Shown here: piece after piece, positions 53,701 to 62,005 of the stretch
How the letters are laid out: each line of letters begins with the position of its first letter
Position numbering within the stretch: position 1 is the first letter of the stretch
Source of the DNA: Tepidisphaera sp.
GTDB taxonomy: Bacteria; Planctomycetota; Phycisphaerae; Phycisphaerales; UBA1924
Length of the DNA stretch: 64,000 nucleotides
NCBI GenBank assembly: GCA_016124375.1
Contig: WGNV01000003.1
Coordinates: 62,001 to 126,000 of the forward strand
Reading direction: 5' to 3'
Program-made: the position numbers and the translations under genes
Notes under the pieces: model-generated
Databases searched by the model: none
Told to the model about the DNA's origin: nothing
What the model saw: the letters and a program-made list of their open reading frames with translations, nothing else

Positions 53701-54389
53701 CACTGCTCGACGCCCTCGCCGAGCGCATGGGCGAACTGGTCAACAGCGACGACGTCGACCGCAACCCCCGCGCCGAGCTGGCCTACCTGCTGGGCTCGCA
53801 GCTCAGCGTGCTCAACCGCGAGGCCGACGCCGAGGCCCTGTACCGCTACGCCCTCTCCATCGACCCCGATCAGGCCTGGGCCGCCAACAACCTGGGATAC
53901 ATGCTCCTCGAGCAGGGTCGCTCGCTCGACGAAGCCGAAAAGTTGATCGAGCAAGCCTGGAAGCGCCTCTCCAGCGAAGCCAGCGTGACCGACTCCCTCG
54001 CCTGGCTCCGCTACAAGCAGGGCGAGATGACCGACCAGCGCGGGCCTACTGGCTCGCTCACGCGCGAGGGCGCGCTGACGCTGCTCGACCGCGCCGTCAA
54101 CAAGCTCAATGGCGACACCGACTACGCCATCCTCGACCACTATGGCGACACCCTCTTCCGCGCCGGCAAAGCCGCCGACGCCCGCAAGGCCTGGACCCAG
54201 GCCCGCTCGCTCATCGACTCGCGCCTGGAGCCGCTGGCCAACCTGCCGGCCCAGCAGCAGGATTCGCCCCTGCTCGCCCGCGAACGCGACGCGCTCAAGT
54301 CCATCACCTCCAAGCTCGATGCGATGGACGCGGGCCAGCGCCCGCAGATCGCCCCCACCTTCAGCGAAGTTCCGCCCGCCAAGCCCTGA
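50748..54389 (+). CDS. Large TPR-repeat lipoprotein
   Basis: 1213 residues from GTG 50748, overlapping the previous stop. The lipobox LLAGGC puts the lipid-bearing Cys at residue 31, so it should be an envelope lipoprotein matured by LspA. From about 125 onward tetratricopeptide helices repeat (AISHLETASKLDPASGSIWRELGEA, AAASYRKALQAGDREARVLRALG). The C-terminal part is the clearest: EALYRYALSIDPDQAWAANNLGYML, then LDEAEKLIEQAWKRL and ADARKAWTQARSL. The middle (about 330-950) is Ala/Leu/Asp-rich and also helical, consistent with degenerate TPRs. It is probably a scaffold for envelope complexes. Confidence 0.87.
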   Translation: MNTPARHSGSARLPRVLAIGAAGLILLAGGCASHPGTGQSQSQSARPQDQSPRAQLEALALEQNTSPDTRAQAAPPPAGLDLSLLAPLDAASLAPGQPATRSLDDVLDQLAPTTSGVQPPSRQPSSDHPADPAALREYIAGRTALLSGKAAEAISHLETASKLDPASGSIWRELGEAQALAGRRASAAASYRKALQAGDREARVLRALGREAWRAEQADQAAALLAESLRADSDDGNPIWPPAGVDLGQALAKLGYLRASAEVLEASLADPPTQIAQSRDRLELGEVLRRRAELWTLAGDTWARLGQTDKATHAWEEAFNAPGSDTLGLLSRRVYSQMRQGHSALAALSTLDLLANPNGVIDERLLPLLREIGANSSLGEVWPRAVASLGGTQATPSNRARLARAAAASTPDQAAARAVLIDALRQSPFDTSLLDALMPLRDASDVDGRISDLEQIITSEPLAADLAARALIFDGRHIDDAVARLRRDDSGPGRLLAAAALQKLGLPDQGLAILNQSPFDPPFLPAAMAQRAELGAELARPDETTAAIAALQPLAPSSPGARRALALALESAQRAPEALAALSPDLGEHADCTVLLQGADLASQARDQKQAQDLLQRAIAADKFDERAYAPLLELLTRGPNADQQASALVRRLRENIPDSRLIRLLQGRELASRSLWEQSQTLLLGLMSENSEDTDALGLLASVWERARSASPALTSRGLEWLEARLAKRPDSPPLIAATARVRAAAGQAPQAETLLADTLSRWPITDLARLRETIVRSSLNQPDRADDLAKARLQAAPPTPDNAFELAQLLLRTHDTSAAIAALRRAFPAGAGVNLDNASRLGALLAGLTPDDLSKAGAASAEDAVALLDIVASHGVPMTPRLHAARLAMLVVAAPTDFKRLADAADAMEKSIPGTRVNAYSAVIGQLEALDSPAPALAFLREASTRLAPKNSDFLFELFRFTCVKGTREDSIALARDTQEPRALLDALAERMGELVNSDDVDRNPRAELAYLLGSQLSVLNREADAEALYRYALSIDPDQAWAANNLGYMLLEQGRSLDEAEKLIEQAWKRLSSEASVTDSLAWLRYKQGEMTDQRGPTGSLTREGALTLLDRAVNKLNGDTDYAILDHYGDTLFRAGKAADARKAWTQARSLIDSRLEPLANLPAQQQDSPLLARERDALKSITSKLDAMDAGQRPQIAPTFSEVPPAKP

Positions 54390-54439
54390 CACCGCCGCGG
54401 ACACCCGCCCCCCGCGCTCAACTTCGGAGACCTCCCCCC

Positions 54440-55192
54440 GTGGCCGGCCACAACAAATGGAGCAAGATCAAACACCGCAAGGCCGTCGTCGATAAGCGTC
54501 GCGGCAAGGTGTGGACCAAGGTCAGCAAGGCCATCATCGTCGCCGCCAAGCACGGCGGGCCCGACCCCGAATCCAACCTCGCCCTCCGCTACGCCATCGA
54601 CGAAGCCCGCTACGCCAACATGCCCCGCGACACCATCGAGCGGGCCATCAAAAAGGGCGCCGGGGGCGAAGACCAGAGCAACTACGAAAACGTCCGCTAC
54701 GAGGGCTACGCGCCGGGCGGCATCGCCCTCATCGTCGACGCCCTCACCGACAACCGCACCCGCACCGTGGGCGACCTGCGCCTCGCCTTCGGCAACGCCG
54801 GAGGCAACCTGGGCAACTCCGGCTGCGTCGCCTACCTCTTCCAATCCCGGGGCGTCATCGTCGCCGACACGCCCGGCAAGACCGAAGACCAGATGATGGA
54901 ACTGGCCCTGGAGGCCGGCGCCGAAGACGCCCAGAGCACGGGCGACGAAGATCACCCGCAGTGGACCTTCTCGACAACCGTCGAGGCGTTTGTCGCCGCC
55001 AAGGCCGCGATCGAGAAGGCCGGACTCAACATCACCGACGCCAACCTCGCGATGGTCCCCGACTCAACCATCGAAACCCGGGGTGAGCACGCCAAGAGCC
55101 TGATTGAACTCCTAGACGCCATCGAAGACCTGGACGACGTGCAGAAGGTGTACCACAACGCCTACGTGCCCGACGACGAACTCGACGACTAA
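54440..55192 (+). CDS. yebC: YebC/PmpR family protein
   Basis: 250 residues from GTG 54440. The family start AGHNKWSKIKHRKAVVDKRR, then KAIIVAAKHGGPDPESNLALRYAIDEARYANMP, YEGYAPGGIALIVDALTDNR and LGNSGCVAYLF, are all conserved. YebC proteins have been described as transcription regulators and, more recently, as helpers of translation through difficult proline-rich sequences; the latter would fit the many Pro-rich proteins here. Normal length. It is flanked by an A element starting 6 nt after its stop. Confidence 0.95.
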   Translation: MAGHNKWSKIKHRKAVVDKRRGKVWTKVSKAIIVAAKHGGPDPESNLALRYAIDEARYANMPRDTIERAIKKGAGGEDQSNYENVRYEGYAPGGIALIVDALTDNRTRTVGDLRLAFGNAGGNLGNSGCVAYLFQSRGVIVADTPGKTEDQMMELALEAGAEDAQSTGDEDHPQWTFSTTVEAFVAAKAAIEKAGLNITDANLAMVPDSTIETRGEHAKSLIELLDAIEDLDDVQKVYHNAYVPDDELDD

Positions 55193-55197
55193 GAAAT

Positions 55198-55275
55198 TCA
55201 CCACAGAGGCACAGAGACACAGAGAAGAAAAGCAAAGAGCAACGAGCAAAGTGAAAGACGAGGAAGAGCGAGAAA
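55198..55275 (+). repeat. CACAGAG polypurine element A, copy 5
   Basis: The head TTCACCACAGAGGCACAGAG begins directly after the yebC stop, with a purine tail (AGCAAAGAGCAACGAGC and on). It faces copy 6 across the yebC-anmK gap. Confidence 0.85.
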
Positions 55276-55416
55276 GGAGTAGAGAACTCCGCGTCCTCGA
55301 TGCCTCGATGCCGCATGCCTCGTTGCCTTCTTCTCCGTCCAACGCCTTTTCAGCTCGCCAACTCGCAACCAACCCTCAAGCCAAGATGCACCAAGGCACC
55401 AATCCAGCAGCTCGCT

Positions 55417-55512
55417 CTTTCCCGTCTCCTCTTCCTGTCTCCTCTTCCTCTCGTCCTCTCTTCCTCTTTCCCATTCCCTTCCTTCTCTGTGCCTCTGTGC
55501 CTCTGTGGTGAA
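55417..55512 (-). repeat. CACAGAG polypurine element A, copy 6 (inverted)
   Basis: On the minus strand the head is TTCACCACAGAGGCACAGAG and the purine tail ends GAGACGGGAAAG. It lies 30 nt before anmK. Copies 5 and 6 enclose about 140 nt of unique sequence with no gene. Confidence 0.85.
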
Positions 55513-55542
55513 CTCTCCCCGCAGCGCCCGTAGCATGCACGC

Positions 55543-56661
55543 ATGAACCGCACCGCCATCGGCTGCATGACCGGCACCAGCCTCGACGGCCTCGACGTCG
55601 CGTGCGTCGAAATCTCCGGCAAAGGCCTCGCCCTCCAAGCCCGCTTCATGAAGGGCGTCTCCCGCCCCTTCGCGGATCTCTCCAAGCCCCTGCGCCTCCT
55701 CGCCCAGCAGCAGCCCACCACCGCGGGTGATCTCGCCCGCCTCATGCACGCCTTCGCCGCCCTCCACATTCGCGGCGTGCGCGACGCCATGGCCGCCGCC
55801 AGCATCACTCGCTGCGACCTCATCTGCGTGCATGGCCAAACCGTCTTCCACAACCCGCCCCACAGTTGGCAACTCTTCCAGCCCGCGCCCCTCGCCGCGG
55901 CCATCGCCGCCCCGGTCTGCTACGACCTCCGCCAGGCCGACCTCACCGCCGGCGGCCAGGGCGCCCCCATCACCCCCCTCGCCGACTGGATCTTCTTCCG
56001 CAGCGACAGCCGCACCCGCGCCGTCATCAACCTGGGCGGCTTCTGCAACATCACCCGCCTGCCCGCCGGCGCTGGACCAGAACTCCTCGCCGCCCGCGAC
56101 GTCTGCGCCTGCAATCAAGTCTTGGACGCCGTCGCGCGAATCGTGCTCGATCGCCCCTTCGATGACGGTGGCCGCGCCGCCGCCTCGGGCCAGCCCCACC
56201 CGGGCGCCACCTCCGACATCGCCGAAGCCCTCTCCGCCCAGGCCCAGGCGTCGGGCCGGGCGCTGGGCACGGGCGATGAGTTGTACGACTTCGCCCAGCG
56301 TTGGCGCGGACGCATCACCCCCGCCGACATCGCGGCCAGCGCCGCCACCGCCGTCGCCAACACCATCGCCAAAGCCTGCGAAGGCGTCGATGAACTCATT
56401 CTCGCCGGCGGCGGCGTGAAAAACGCCGCCCTCGTCTCCGCCCTCTCCGCCGCCGCGACCAAGCTCGACCCCCGCGTCACCGTCCGCCCGTGCTCGGACC
56501 TGGGCATCCCCTGCGAGATGCGCGAAGCCGCCTGCTTCGCCGTGCTCGGAGTCCTGTGCCAAGACCACGTGCCCATCACCCTGCCCCAGGTCACCGGGTG
56601 CGCCACCCCCGCGCCGCTCTCAGGTTGCTGGTGCCCGGCGCCGATCGGCACTCCAAACTAG
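55543..56661 (+). CDS. anmK: Anhydro-N-acetylmuramic acid kinase
   Basis: Opens and phosphorylates anhydro-MurNAc from cell-wall turnover to MurNAc-6-phosphate. 372 residues. The ASKHA-type phosphate loop GCMTGTSLDGLDVACVE is at residues 7-23; HGQTVFHNPP, RQADLTAGGQGAPITPLADW, RAVINLGGFCNIT and ILAGGGVKNAAL follow. The length matches the family. The next gene on the strand is murQ, which uses its product. A weak ribosome site and the inverted A element lie just upstream. Confidence 0.96.
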   Translation: MNRTAIGCMTGTSLDGLDVACVEISGKGLALQARFMKGVSRPFADLSKPLRLLAQQQPTTAGDLARLMHAFAALHIRGVRDAMAAASITRCDLICVHGQTVFHNPPHSWQLFQPAPLAAAIAAPVCYDLRQADLTAGGQGAPITPLADWIFFRSDSRTRAVINLGGFCNITRLPAGAGPELLAARDVCACNQVLDAVARIVLDRPFDDGGRAAASGQPHPGATSDIAEALSAQAQASGRALGTGDELYDFAQRWRGRITPADIAASAATAVANTIAKACEGVDELILAGGGVKNAALVSALSAAATKLDPRVTVRPCSDLGIPCEMREAACFAVLGVLCQDHVPITLPQVTGCATPAPLSGCWCPAPIGTPN

Positions 56662-56797
56662 CAACGCCCACCACTGACGCCGGAGATGAGGCTCTGCGAA
56701 TCTCCGGGTCGATCGTCACCACCCACACCCGGACATTCGAAGACTCATGTCCGGCGTCACAAGTTCCCGCACCTCTCCATCCCGTGAGCACCCCACC

Positions 56798-57709
56798 ATG
56801 AGCGACATCGCCGACCGTTCGCACATCGACACCGAAAAGCGCAACCCGCGCTCGATGCGTCTGCACGCCATGAGCGTCCAAGAGTGCGTCGAACTCATCA
56901 ATCTTGAAGACCGCGACGTACAGCAGGCGCTCAAGCGCGCCGCGCCCCGCCTGGCCAAGTTCATCGCCGCCGCCGAACCCGGCTTTCTCGCGGGCGGCCG
57001 CCTCATCTACATCGGCGCCGGCACCTCTGGCCGCCTGGGCGTGCTCGACGCCAGTGAAGCCCCGCCCACCTTCCACGTCCCGCCCGATCGCGTCGTGGGT
57101 CTGATTGCCGGTGGCGACGCCGCCCTCCGCAAAAGCAGCGAAGGCGCCGAGGACGACCCCCACGGCAGCCACGCCGCCCTCGACGCGCTCAACCTCACCT
57201 CGCACGACACGCTCATCGCCATCGCCGCCGGCGGCACCACCCCCTACGCCCTGGGCGCCCTCGCCCACGCCGCCGCCCGCCCCGCCGCTGGCCGTCCCCT
57301 CACCGCCCTCCTCTGCTGCACCACCGTCGACACGCCCCCGGGCTGCGATCATCTGATCATCTTGAAAACCGGCCCCGAAGTGCTCACCGGCTCCACCCGC
57401 ATGAAAGCCGGCAGCGCCACCAAGATGGCCCTCAACACCATCTCCACCACCCTCATGGTCCGCTCGGGCCGCGTCTATCAGAACCTCATGGTCGACCTCA
57501 AGGCCACCAACGCCAAACTCCGCGACCGAGCCGCCCGCATCATCGCCAGCATCACCGGCCTCTCGCGCGACGCCTCGTTCGAACTGCTCACCGCCGCCGA
57601 AGGCGAAGTGAAAACCGCCATCGTGATGCACGCCAAGCACCTGGACCCCGCCGCCGCCCGCGCCGCCATCGACGCCGCCCAAGGCCGCCTCGATCGCGTG
57701 CTCGACTAG
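56798..57709 (+). CDS. murQ: N-acetylmuramic acid 6-phosphate etherase
   Basis: Cleaves the lactyl ether of MurNAc-6-P to GlcNAc-6-P and D-lactate. 303 residues from ATG 56798 (SDIADRSHIDTEKRNPRSM). The SIS-domain core is LIYIGAGTSGRLGVLDASEA with the catalytic Glu in DASEAPPTF; also GLIAGGDAALRKSSEGAEDD, AIAAGGTTPYALGAL and GPEVLTGSTRMKAGSATKM. The length is standard. With AnmK it forms a two-step recycling pathway, implying peptidoglycan turnover in this organism. A longer frame from 56747 has no family support. Confidence 0.97.
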   Translation: MSDIADRSHIDTEKRNPRSMRLHAMSVQECVELINLEDRDVQQALKRAAPRLAKFIAAAEPGFLAGGRLIYIGAGTSGRLGVLDASEAPPTFHVPPDRVVGLIAGGDAALRKSSEGAEDDPHGSHAALDALNLTSHDTLIAIAAGGTTPYALGALAHAAARPAAGRPLTALLCCTTVDTPPGCDHLIILKTGPEVLTGSTRMKAGSATKMALNTISTTLMVRSGRVYQNLMVDLKATNAKLRDRAARIIASITGLSRDASFELLTAAEGEVKTAIVMHAKHLDPAAARAAIDAAQGRLDRVLD

Positions 57710-57733
57710 CCTTCACATTCATTCGCAGCCCGC

Positions 57734-58141
57734 ATGTGCACCACCGTCTATCTCGCGTCGAGCACTCCCGTGCCCATCATCCGGCCCGACGCTGCCACGC
57801 ATCTCTCCGTCACGCCGCTCGAACAAACCAACCCCGCCCTCGCCTCCCTCTCCCGCATCCTCTCGTTTCCGCACATCTCCGTCGTCGGCGCCCACACCGG
57901 TTGCGGCTGTGGCTTCCAAGGCACCAATCTCGACCACGCCGAAGATCCCGACGACATCCGCACTTCCCGCCTCCTCCTCTCGCACTACCTCGCCGCCCGC
58001 CTCAAGGAGGGCGCCCACCTCCAGATTTACGCCTGCTGGGCCGGCGACGAACGCCGCCCGTCGCGCTCACAGCGCTCTATCACCTCCGAGGAAATCGCCT
58101 CCCACTCCTTCGTCGAACGTCAGTTGCTCGACCTCGGCTGA
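57734..58141 (+). CDS. Conserved hypothetical protein (CTTVYxAS / GCGCGF family)
   Basis: 135 residues. The N-terminus MCTTVYLASSTPVPII and the central VVGAHTGCGCGFQGT with three close Cys recur, as I recall, in a small conserved bacterial family without known function. The last part is helix-rich with YLAARLKEGAHLQIYACWAGDE. The Cys cluster could bind a metal. It follows murQ by 24 nt on the same strand and may share its transcript. No ribosome site is obvious. Confidence 0.8.
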   Translation: MCTTVYLASSTPVPIIRPDAATHLSVTPLEQTNPALASLSRILSFPHISVVGAHTGCGCGFQGTNLDHAEDPDDIRTSRLLLSHYLAARLKEGAHLQIYACWAGDERRPSRSQRSITSEEIASHSFVERQLLDLG

Positions 58142-58182
58142 ACATTCCCCCTCCCGCCCCCACGCCCTACCCTCCCCCACTC

Positions 58183-59190
58183 ATGAAACGAATCCTCCAC
58201 GTCGGCGTCGGTCCCCTCGGCCACCGCATCATCGCCGAACTTCAAGAACGCTCCCTGGGCCACGTCATCGCCGCCGTCGATTCCGCGCCCCACCTCGCCG
58301 GCCGCCCGCTCGCTGAAATCGTCTCCAACGCCGACCCCAAGGTCCGCATCGTCCCCTCCCTCGACGCTGTGCACGACTGGGACCACATCGACGCCGCCAT
58401 CGTCGCCACCTCTTCAGGCCTGCCCGCCTGCACCAGCACCTTCGAATACCTCCTCCGCAAGGGCACGGCCGTCATCAGCACCTGCGAGGAACTCGTCTAC
58501 CCCTGGCTCCGCCACGTCGCCATCGCCGAAGAACTCGACGACCTCGCCAAGCGCCACGGCGGCCGCCTGCTTGGCACCGGCGTCAACCCCGGCTTCCTCA
58601 TGGACGCCCTGCCCGCCTTCCTCACCAGCGTCTGCCGCCACGTCAAAGCCGTCTCCTGCCACCGCATCCAAGACGCCTCCTCGCGCCGCATCCCCTTCCA
58701 GAAGAAAATCGGCGCCGGGCTCGATGACGCCCAGTTCGCCGCCAAAGTCGCCGAGGGCTCCCTCCGCCACGTCGGCCTAGGCGAAAGCTTGCACTTCATC
58801 GCCCACTACGTCGGCCTGCCCATCGAACGCTGGGAAGAAAACATCGAAGCCGTCAAGGCCGACCACGACCTCAACTGTGGCCTTGGCCCCATCCCCAAGG
58901 GCAAGTGCTGCGGCGTCCGCCAGGTCGCCCGGGGCTACTTCGACGAACGCGTCGTCGTCAACCTCGAGTTTCAGGCCTCCATCGGCCAACGCGACCCCCA
59001 CGACCGCGTCACCATCCACGGCGAGCCCGACATCGACGTCGTCATTCCCGGCGGCGTTCACGGCGACATCGCCACCAGCGCCATCGTCGCCAACTCCATC
59101 CCCCGCCTCCTCCAGGCCCCGCCCGGCCTTCACACCATGGCCACCATCGCACCCCCCATCCACGTGCGAGCGGGCACCGAACGCCGCTAG
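58183..59190 (+). CDS. Dihydrodipicolinate reductase-like / diaminopentanoate dehydrogenase-like protein
   Basis: 335 residues from ATG 58183. The N-terminal Rossmann fold is RILHVGVGPLGHRIIAELQ; TSTFEYLLRKGTAVISTCEEL and GTGVNPGFLMDALPAFLTSV follow, then DASSRRIPFQKKIGAGL. This pattern fits the NAD(P)-binding family that includes 2,4-diaminopentanoate dehydrogenase and DapB-like enzymes. True DapB would show a shorter protein and a different active-site block, so lysine synthesis is unlikely. The substrate is unknown. It is close to but not overlapping the preceding small gene. Confidence 0.83.
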   Translation: MKRILHVGVGPLGHRIIAELQERSLGHVIAAVDSAPHLAGRPLAEIVSNADPKVRIVPSLDAVHDWDHIDAAIVATSSGLPACTSTFEYLLRKGTAVISTCEELVYPWLRHVAIAEELDDLAKRHGGRLLGTGVNPGFLMDALPAFLTSVCRHVKAVSCHRIQDASSRRIPFQKKIGAGLDDAQFAAKVAEGSLRHVGLGESLHFIAHYVGLPIERWEENIEAVKADHDLNCGLGPIPKGKCCGVRQVARGYFDERVVVNLEFQASIGQRDPHDRVTIHGEPDIDVVIPGGVHGDIATSAIVANSIPRLLQAPPGLHTMATIAPPIHVRAGTERR

Positions 59191-59197
59191 GCGGCCA

Positions 59198-59303
59198 GAA
59201 GTGGCAAAGTGGCAAAGTGGCAGAGTGATCGAGCCACTCCCGGCGCCCGCTCACGCAAGGCTCGAATTTAGCAATTTAGCAATTTAGCCCTTTAGCAATT
59301 TGG
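59198..59303 (+). repeat. GGCAAAGT and AATTTAGCA tandem repeats (C, copy 4)
   Basis: First, three units of AGTGGCAA/G (59200-59227). Then GAATTTAGCAATTTAGC-type units (59266-59303), nearly identical to the inverted array at 7464-7503. They fill the gap between two plus-strand genes; no other feature was found here. Confidence 0.75.
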
Positions 59304-59358
59304 GACCCCACGCTCCCCCCGCGCCGATAATTCCCTCACCCCCCCCCGGAGCCGCCCC

Positions 59359-60453
59359 TTGCCCCGCCTCCCAGTCACCGCCTCCTCCCCCACCACCATC
59401 ACCGTCAACGCCAAAGAACTCCTCGCCTTTGGCGGCTGCAACTACCTCGGTCTCGCCCACCACCCCGATGTCCTCGCCGCCATGCGCGAAGGCCTCGCCC
59501 GCTTCGGCATCAGCACCACCGCCAGCCGCGAGACCACCGGCAACACCACCATCCACGACGACCTCGAGCGCGACCTCGCCACCTTCTGCCGTCAGGAATC
59601 CGCCATCCTCTCCGCCGAGGGCTACACCGCCAACATCGCCGCCGCCCAGGCCCTCACCCGCGATCACGGCGTCGCCCTCATCGACGCCAAGGCCCACCGC
59701 AGCCTCCGCTCCGCCGCCGCCGCCGCCGGCATGCAGATCTTCGACTACGAACACCTGAACCCCGACAGCGCCGCCTGGCTCGCCCGCCAATACGCCGACG
59801 CGGGCGTCGCCATCTTCACCGATGGCGTCTTCGCCGCCGACGGCGCCCTCGCCCCGCTCCCCGGCTTGCTCGCCGCCCTGCCCAAACACCGCGCCACACT
59901 GCTCGTCGACGACTGTCACGGCTTCTGCGTGCTGGGTTCCCGAGGCTCCGGCACCGTCGAGCATTTCAACCTCGACGACCCCCGCATCTGCATCACCACC
60001 ACGCTCGCCAAGGGCCTTGGCGTCTATGGCGGCTCCGTCATCGGCCGCCGCGCGTTCGTCAACTCCGTCCGCGACCATGCCGACGTCTATCGCCGTTCCA
60101 CGCCGCCCCCCACGCCCATCGCCATGGCCGCCCGCGCCGCCATCGCCACCGTCTCGCGCGACCCCGCGCTGCTCGCCAGCCTCCGGCGCAACACCGACCA
60201 ACTGCGCCAAGGCCTCAAAGACCTCGGCCTCTCGCCGCACAACGCCCCGATCCCGATTTTCACCTTTGCGCTGCCCGAAGCCGACGCCATGCAGCGCGTC
60301 CACCAGGCCCTGCTCGACGAAGGCGTCTACGCCCCGTTCATCGAGTACCCGGGAGGCCCCACCCCCCGCTTCTTCCGCCTCACCGTCTGCGCCAGCCACA
60401 CCCCCGCGCAGGTCAGCACGCTGGTTGCCGCCCTGAAGCGTCACCTCGCCTGA
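59359..60453 (+). CDS. Alpha-oxoamine synthase family PLP enzyme (BioF/KBL-like)
   Basis: 364 residues from TTG 59359. A fold-type I aminotransferase of the group that joins an amino acid to an acyl-CoA. Visible are CNYLGLAHHPDVLAAM, SRETTGNTTIHDDLE, YTANIAA, DAKAHRSLR, the Asp-His pair VDDCHGFCVLG, the PLP Lys in TTTLAKGLGVYGGSV, and the C-terminal FFRLTVCASHTPAQV. Candidates are 8-amino-7-oxononanoate synthase, glycine C-acetyltransferase and serine palmitoyltransferase-like enzymes; no biotin or lipid genes are adjacent to decide. It is shorter than BioF by about 20 N-terminal residues. Confidence 0.88.
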   Translation: MPRLPVTASSPTTITVNAKELLAFGGCNYLGLAHHPDVLAAMREGLARFGISTTASRETTGNTTIHDDLERDLATFCRQESAILSAEGYTANIAAAQALTRDHGVALIDAKAHRSLRSAAAAAGMQIFDYEHLNPDSAAWLARQYADAGVAIFTDGVFAADGALAPLPGLLAALPKHRATLLVDDCHGFCVLGSRGSGTVEHFNLDDPRICITTTLAKGLGVYGGSVIGRRAFVNSVRDHADVYRRSTPPPTPIAMAARAAIATVSRDPALLASLRRNTDQLRQGLKDLGLSPHNAPIPIFTFALPEADAMQRVHQALLDEGVYAPFIEYPGGPTPRFFRLTVCASHTPAQVSTLVAALKRHLA

Positions 60454-60465
60454 CCGCCGGAACCC

Positions 60466-61695
60466 TTAGCTCGCGCCTTCGACACCTAGGAACATCAGCG
60501 TAAAGCTGTGCAGGATCGGATAGCGCACGACGCACCGGTAGATGTCAAACGTCGTGCCGTCCCACCCGCGCGCCGCCAGTTCCTTCTCGACCAGCCCGCC
60601 ATACTCGGGCGCATAAGGCGTGTACAACGCCGACAGCCGCGTCCCAAGGTGCGAAGCGCTCCCCTCAAAGGGCAAGTCCGTCGGCCGCTTCTCCGGCACG
60701 AACCTCGAATCCGGCCCCAAAATCCTCACGCCCAGCGTCTGCGGGTCCGACCATCCCCGCGGCAACAACAGATCCACCAGCAATGTCTCCGTCGGATCCG
60801 AACAGCGACACGAACACCCGTGGGGCGGCTTCGTCGAGCCATTCGGGAAGTTCCCGTTGAACGAACGCCACCACACCGTCGCTTCTCCCGTGCGCCCCAG
60901 GCTGTCCAGCACCAGGAAGTCTCGCGTCGAGCCGTCCGGAAGCCCTCGCCGCTCAAACCGCGGCAATGGCTTGCTGCACACCTCCGGCAGCAGCTCCGCC
61001 CCGTCGATCATCACGTTGGGCGATGGTGTCTCCGGGGGCGGCTCGCCACCCCCCCACGTCCGCAACATCGCCGACATCGACACGCCCACCCCCGCCCGAT
61101 ACCCCCGGACCCCGATCTGCGCCCGCAGGCTCAAGCTGTCGATCTCCCCGCTCGGCCGCTGATAAAACACCGCGCAGTGCACGCTCGTCCGCACCGAGAT
61201 TCCCCACACCCCGCAGTTCGCCCGAAATGCCGTCCGCCGCAGCTTCGTCCACGGCGCCGTCTCGGGTGGCCGCAGCGACGACAAGATCGCCGCGAACGAC
61301 TCGCGCGTCTCCGCGTGATCCCTCACCCATGTGTCGAACGCGGCATACGCCGCCTCCACATCGGTCATGATCGCGTCGTCCACGCCCGACTGCCGCGCCG
61401 CCTTAACAAACCGCTGCATCGCCCGGGCCTTGGGCACCAGGCGCCCAACCATGATCACGTCCTCGGCCGTGCCGATCGAAAAGATCTGCCACGCCAAGGC
61501 CGCGTCAAGTCCGAGAATACGACGCAGATCCGCCGCCTTGCCGGCCCCGGGGATCACCGAAACGGCCCGCCCCAACGTCTGCCGCAACCCCGTCAAAACC
61601 TCGACGGCCCCATCCTCAAAGGACTTACGGGAGCACTCCCGCCCCGCTCCAAGTCCAGTCGCTGAAGGATCATGTAGAACTTTGTTCCGGTCCAT
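60466..61695 (-). CDS. Hypothetical protein, 409 aa
   Basis: Not recognised. 409 residues. The first 140 residues are helix-rich, the middle is beta-rich (FRANCGVWGISVRTSVHCAV, VSMSAMLRTWGGGEPPP), and the end again has a regular alternating pattern (YPILHSFTLMFLGVE). No signal peptide, membrane span or catalytic motif is seen. Cys occur in pairs (CSCRCSD). A promoter with a perfect TATAAT lies upstream, so it is expressed on its own. It is convergent with the oxoamine synthase. It may be a planctomycete-specific protein; no function is proposed. Confidence 0.75.
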   Translation of the reverse strand: MDRNKVLHDPSATGLGAGRECSRKSFEDGAVEVLTGLRQTLGRAVSVIPGAGKAADLRRILGLDAALAWQIFSIGTAEDVIMVGRLVPKARAMQRFVKAARQSGVDDAIMTDVEAAYAAFDTWVRDHAETRESFAAILSSLRPPETAPWTKLRRTAFRANCGVWGISVRTSVHCAVFYQRPSGEIDSLSLRAQIGVRGYRAGVGVSMSAMLRTWGGGEPPPETPSPNVMIDGAELLPEVCSKPLPRFERRGLPDGSTRDFLVLDSLGRTGEATVWWRSFNGNFPNGSTKPPHGCSCRCSDPTETLLVDLLLPRGWSDPQTLGVRILGPDSRFVPEKRPTDLPFEGSASHLGTRLSALYTPYAPEYGGLVEKELAARGWDGTTFDIYRCVVRYPILHSFTLMFLGVEGAS

Positions 61696-62005
61696 TTGTC
61701 CACCATACGTGACCGGCGGTGTTTGTGCAACCGAACATTATATGTACAATACTATTTTTGCAAATCATTGCAAAAGCGGTTGGAGAACTCGCAACCACGA
61801 GGTAACATCGGTCGAAAGGTGGGGTTGGAGAGGGTTGAGGGACCCGCCGCGAGTGGGCGCCGGTTCCACGTAAAACCCTTGGGAAAGGGCAACGACGCTG
61901 AGGCGAGCACTCGCGTGCCGCGCCGGCCCGGGCGGCCTTGGCCCGGCAGCTCGAACCCTCACGCCTTGGTCGACTCGCGTGATTGCTTGAAAAGGAGATT
62001 TCGTG
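61696..62005. other. Divergent intergenic region, 310 bp
   Basis: It contains an AT-rich island at 61730-61775, the only such patch on this side of the window, with the promoter for the minus-strand gene; a plus-strand TACAAT at 61745-61750 could serve the kelch gene. From 61800 to 61990 it is GC-rich leader sequence with short inverted repeats such as CCGGCCCGGGCGGCC. No riboswitch class could be matched. Confidence 0.55.
61737..61764 (-). promoter_or_regulatory. Sigma70-like promoter of the 60466-61695 gene
   Basis: On the minus strand, TTTGCA (61764-61759), a 16-nt spacer, then TATAAT (61742-61737). The expected start is near 61730, giving a 35-nt leader before the ATG at 61695. Confidence 0.6.

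Noticed and set aside
61800-62005. Riboswitch-like leader of the kelch gene
   Set aside because: Some short stems, but no match to the conserved cores of cyclic-di-GMP, cobalamin, TPP or SAM riboswitches that I could recognise.
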